DNA of 7,312 nucleotides from Burkholderiaceae bacterium. Lineage in GTDB: Bacteria; Pseudomonadota; Gammaproteobacteria; Burkholderiales; Burkholderiaceae_F. The DNA lies in assembly GCA_013696665.1 (NCBI GenBank), contig JACCYC010000028.1, forward strand, positions 1-7,312, given 5' to 3'. The number at the start of each line of letters is the position of its first letter. Position 1 is the first letter of the stretch. The notes below the pieces were generated by a model that was not told the DNA's origin, searched no databases, and worked only from the letters and a program-made list of their open reading frames with translations. This document shows positions 6,769 through 7,312 of this stretch, piece by piece. Made by a program: the position numbers and the translations under genes.

Positions 6769-7312
6769 ATGCTGTCAATCGCAGGTTTGGTCAAGCGCTT
6801 CGGCAACCGCACGGTACTCGACCAACTGGCGCTCGATGTCGCAGGCGGTGAGTATGTGGCGATCGTCGGTGAGTCGGGCTCGGGCAAATCGACACTGTTG
6901 AATTTAATCGCAGGTCTGGAGCGACCCGATGCCGGAAGCGTAGTCGTTGACGGCTCCGATCTCGCCGCGATGGAGGATGACCAGCGCACGCTGACGCGCA
7001 GGGCGCGACTTGGTTTTGTCTTTCAATCGTTTCACATCCTGCCCCATTTAACGATTCAGCAGAACGTCGAGCTGCCGCTGGTGTTGCTTGCAGTGGCGCG
7101 CGAACAGCGCAGCGCCCGAAGCAGCGAGCTGCTGACGGCAGTGGGGCTTGGCGATCGCGCCGACAGCATGCCGCGCGAACTTTCCGGCGGTGAAATGCAA
7201 CGCGTTGCAGTCGCGCGCGCGCTGGTGCACCGCCCTGCACTCATCCTGGCCGACGAACCGACGGGCAATCTCGATCCAGACACGGCGCAAACGGTCCTGA
7301 ATCTTCTTGCAC
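6769..7312 (+). CDS. ABC transporter ATP-binding protein (LolD/MacB/YbbA type), 3' end outside window
   Basis: This gene encodes the ATPase subunit of an ABC system; its type usually pairs with FtsX-like permeases in lipoprotein release, macrolide/peptide export or envelope processes. The frame is open from ATG 6769 to the right edge, giving 181 codons of a protein usually near 220-240. Visible motifs are the Walker A GESGSGKST (34-42), the Q-loop region GFVFQSFHILPHLT (82-95) with Gln86, the signature LSGGEMQRVAVARAL (138-152), Walker B LILADEP (158-164) and the D-loop NLDP (167-170). The switch His lies beyond the window. The signature has GEM where GEQ or GQQ is common, a tolerated position. 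An in-frame ATG at 6760 would add three residues; neither start has a Shine-Dalgarno sequence. The permease partner, which would define the substrate, is not visible, and the gene is divergent from ilvA. The ATPase call is firm and the subfamily is probable. Confidence 0.9.
   Translation, partial: MLSIAGLVKRFGNRTVLDQLALDVAGGEYVAIVGESGSGKSTLLNLIAGLERPDAGSVVVDGSDLAAMEDDQRTLTRRARLGFVFQSFHILPHLTIQQNVELPLVLLAVAREQRSARSSELLTAVGLGDRADSMPRELSGGEMQRVAVARALVHRPALILADEPTGNLDPDTAQTVLNLLA

Noticed and set aside
6791..7290. Several minus-strand open frames opposite the ABC ATPase gene
   Set aside because: The plus strand carries Walker A, the ABC signature and Walker B in one continuous frame, so these are shadows.
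1..7312. Mobile element, prophage, CRISPR array, toxin-antitoxin or anti-phage system
   Set aside because: No transposase, integrase, terminal inverted repeats, spaced repeats or defence-gene motifs were seen; all genes look like chromosomal metabolic or envelope genes with uniform base composition.

Overview
The window looks like part of a chromosome from a G+C-rich beta-proteobacterium, most likely Burkholderiaceae. I infer this from the codon bias (third positions rich in G and C, GTG starts) and from the style of the selD, AsmA-family, egtD and ilvA products; no rRNA or other phylogenetic marker confirms it. It is densely coding, with six protein genes, two of them cut by the window edges. 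I found no tRNA, rRNA, insertion sequence, phage gene or CRISPR array, and no gene-free stretch longer than about 120 bases.

Layout, left to right. (1) The 3' part of selD (selenide, water dikinase) runs on the plus strand to 969. (2) A 704-residue AsmA-family envelope protein is on the minus strand, tail to tail with selD. (3) Divergent from it across 117 bp is a 395-residue EgtB-type nonheme-iron enzyme (DinB-like plus formylglycine-enzyme-like domains) on the plus strand. (4) egtD, the histidine Nα-trimethyltransferase, is on the minus strand; its stop codon is 3 bases from that of the EgtB-type gene. (5) ilvA, a PLP-dependent threonine ammonia-lyase with a C-terminal ACT domain, is on the minus strand 31 bp upstream of egtD and may share its transcript. 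(6) Divergent from ilvA, the first 181 codons of a LolD/MacB-type ABC transporter ATPase run off the right edge.

How the genes work together. EgtD makes hercynine (Nα-trimethylhistidine), and the EgtB-type enzyme would join it to a sulfur donor, giving the core of ergothioneine synthesis. SelD supplies selenophosphate and lies within 2.3 kb of the EgtB-type gene. That raises the question of whether the enzyme makes a selenium analogue (selenoneine, SenA-type chemistry) rather than ergothioneine. The selenosugar synthase SenB, which would settle the matter, is not in the window, so ordinary ergothioneine synthesis with chance proximity to selD remains the default reading. The AsmA, ilvA and ABC genes have no evident biochemical link to this pathway.
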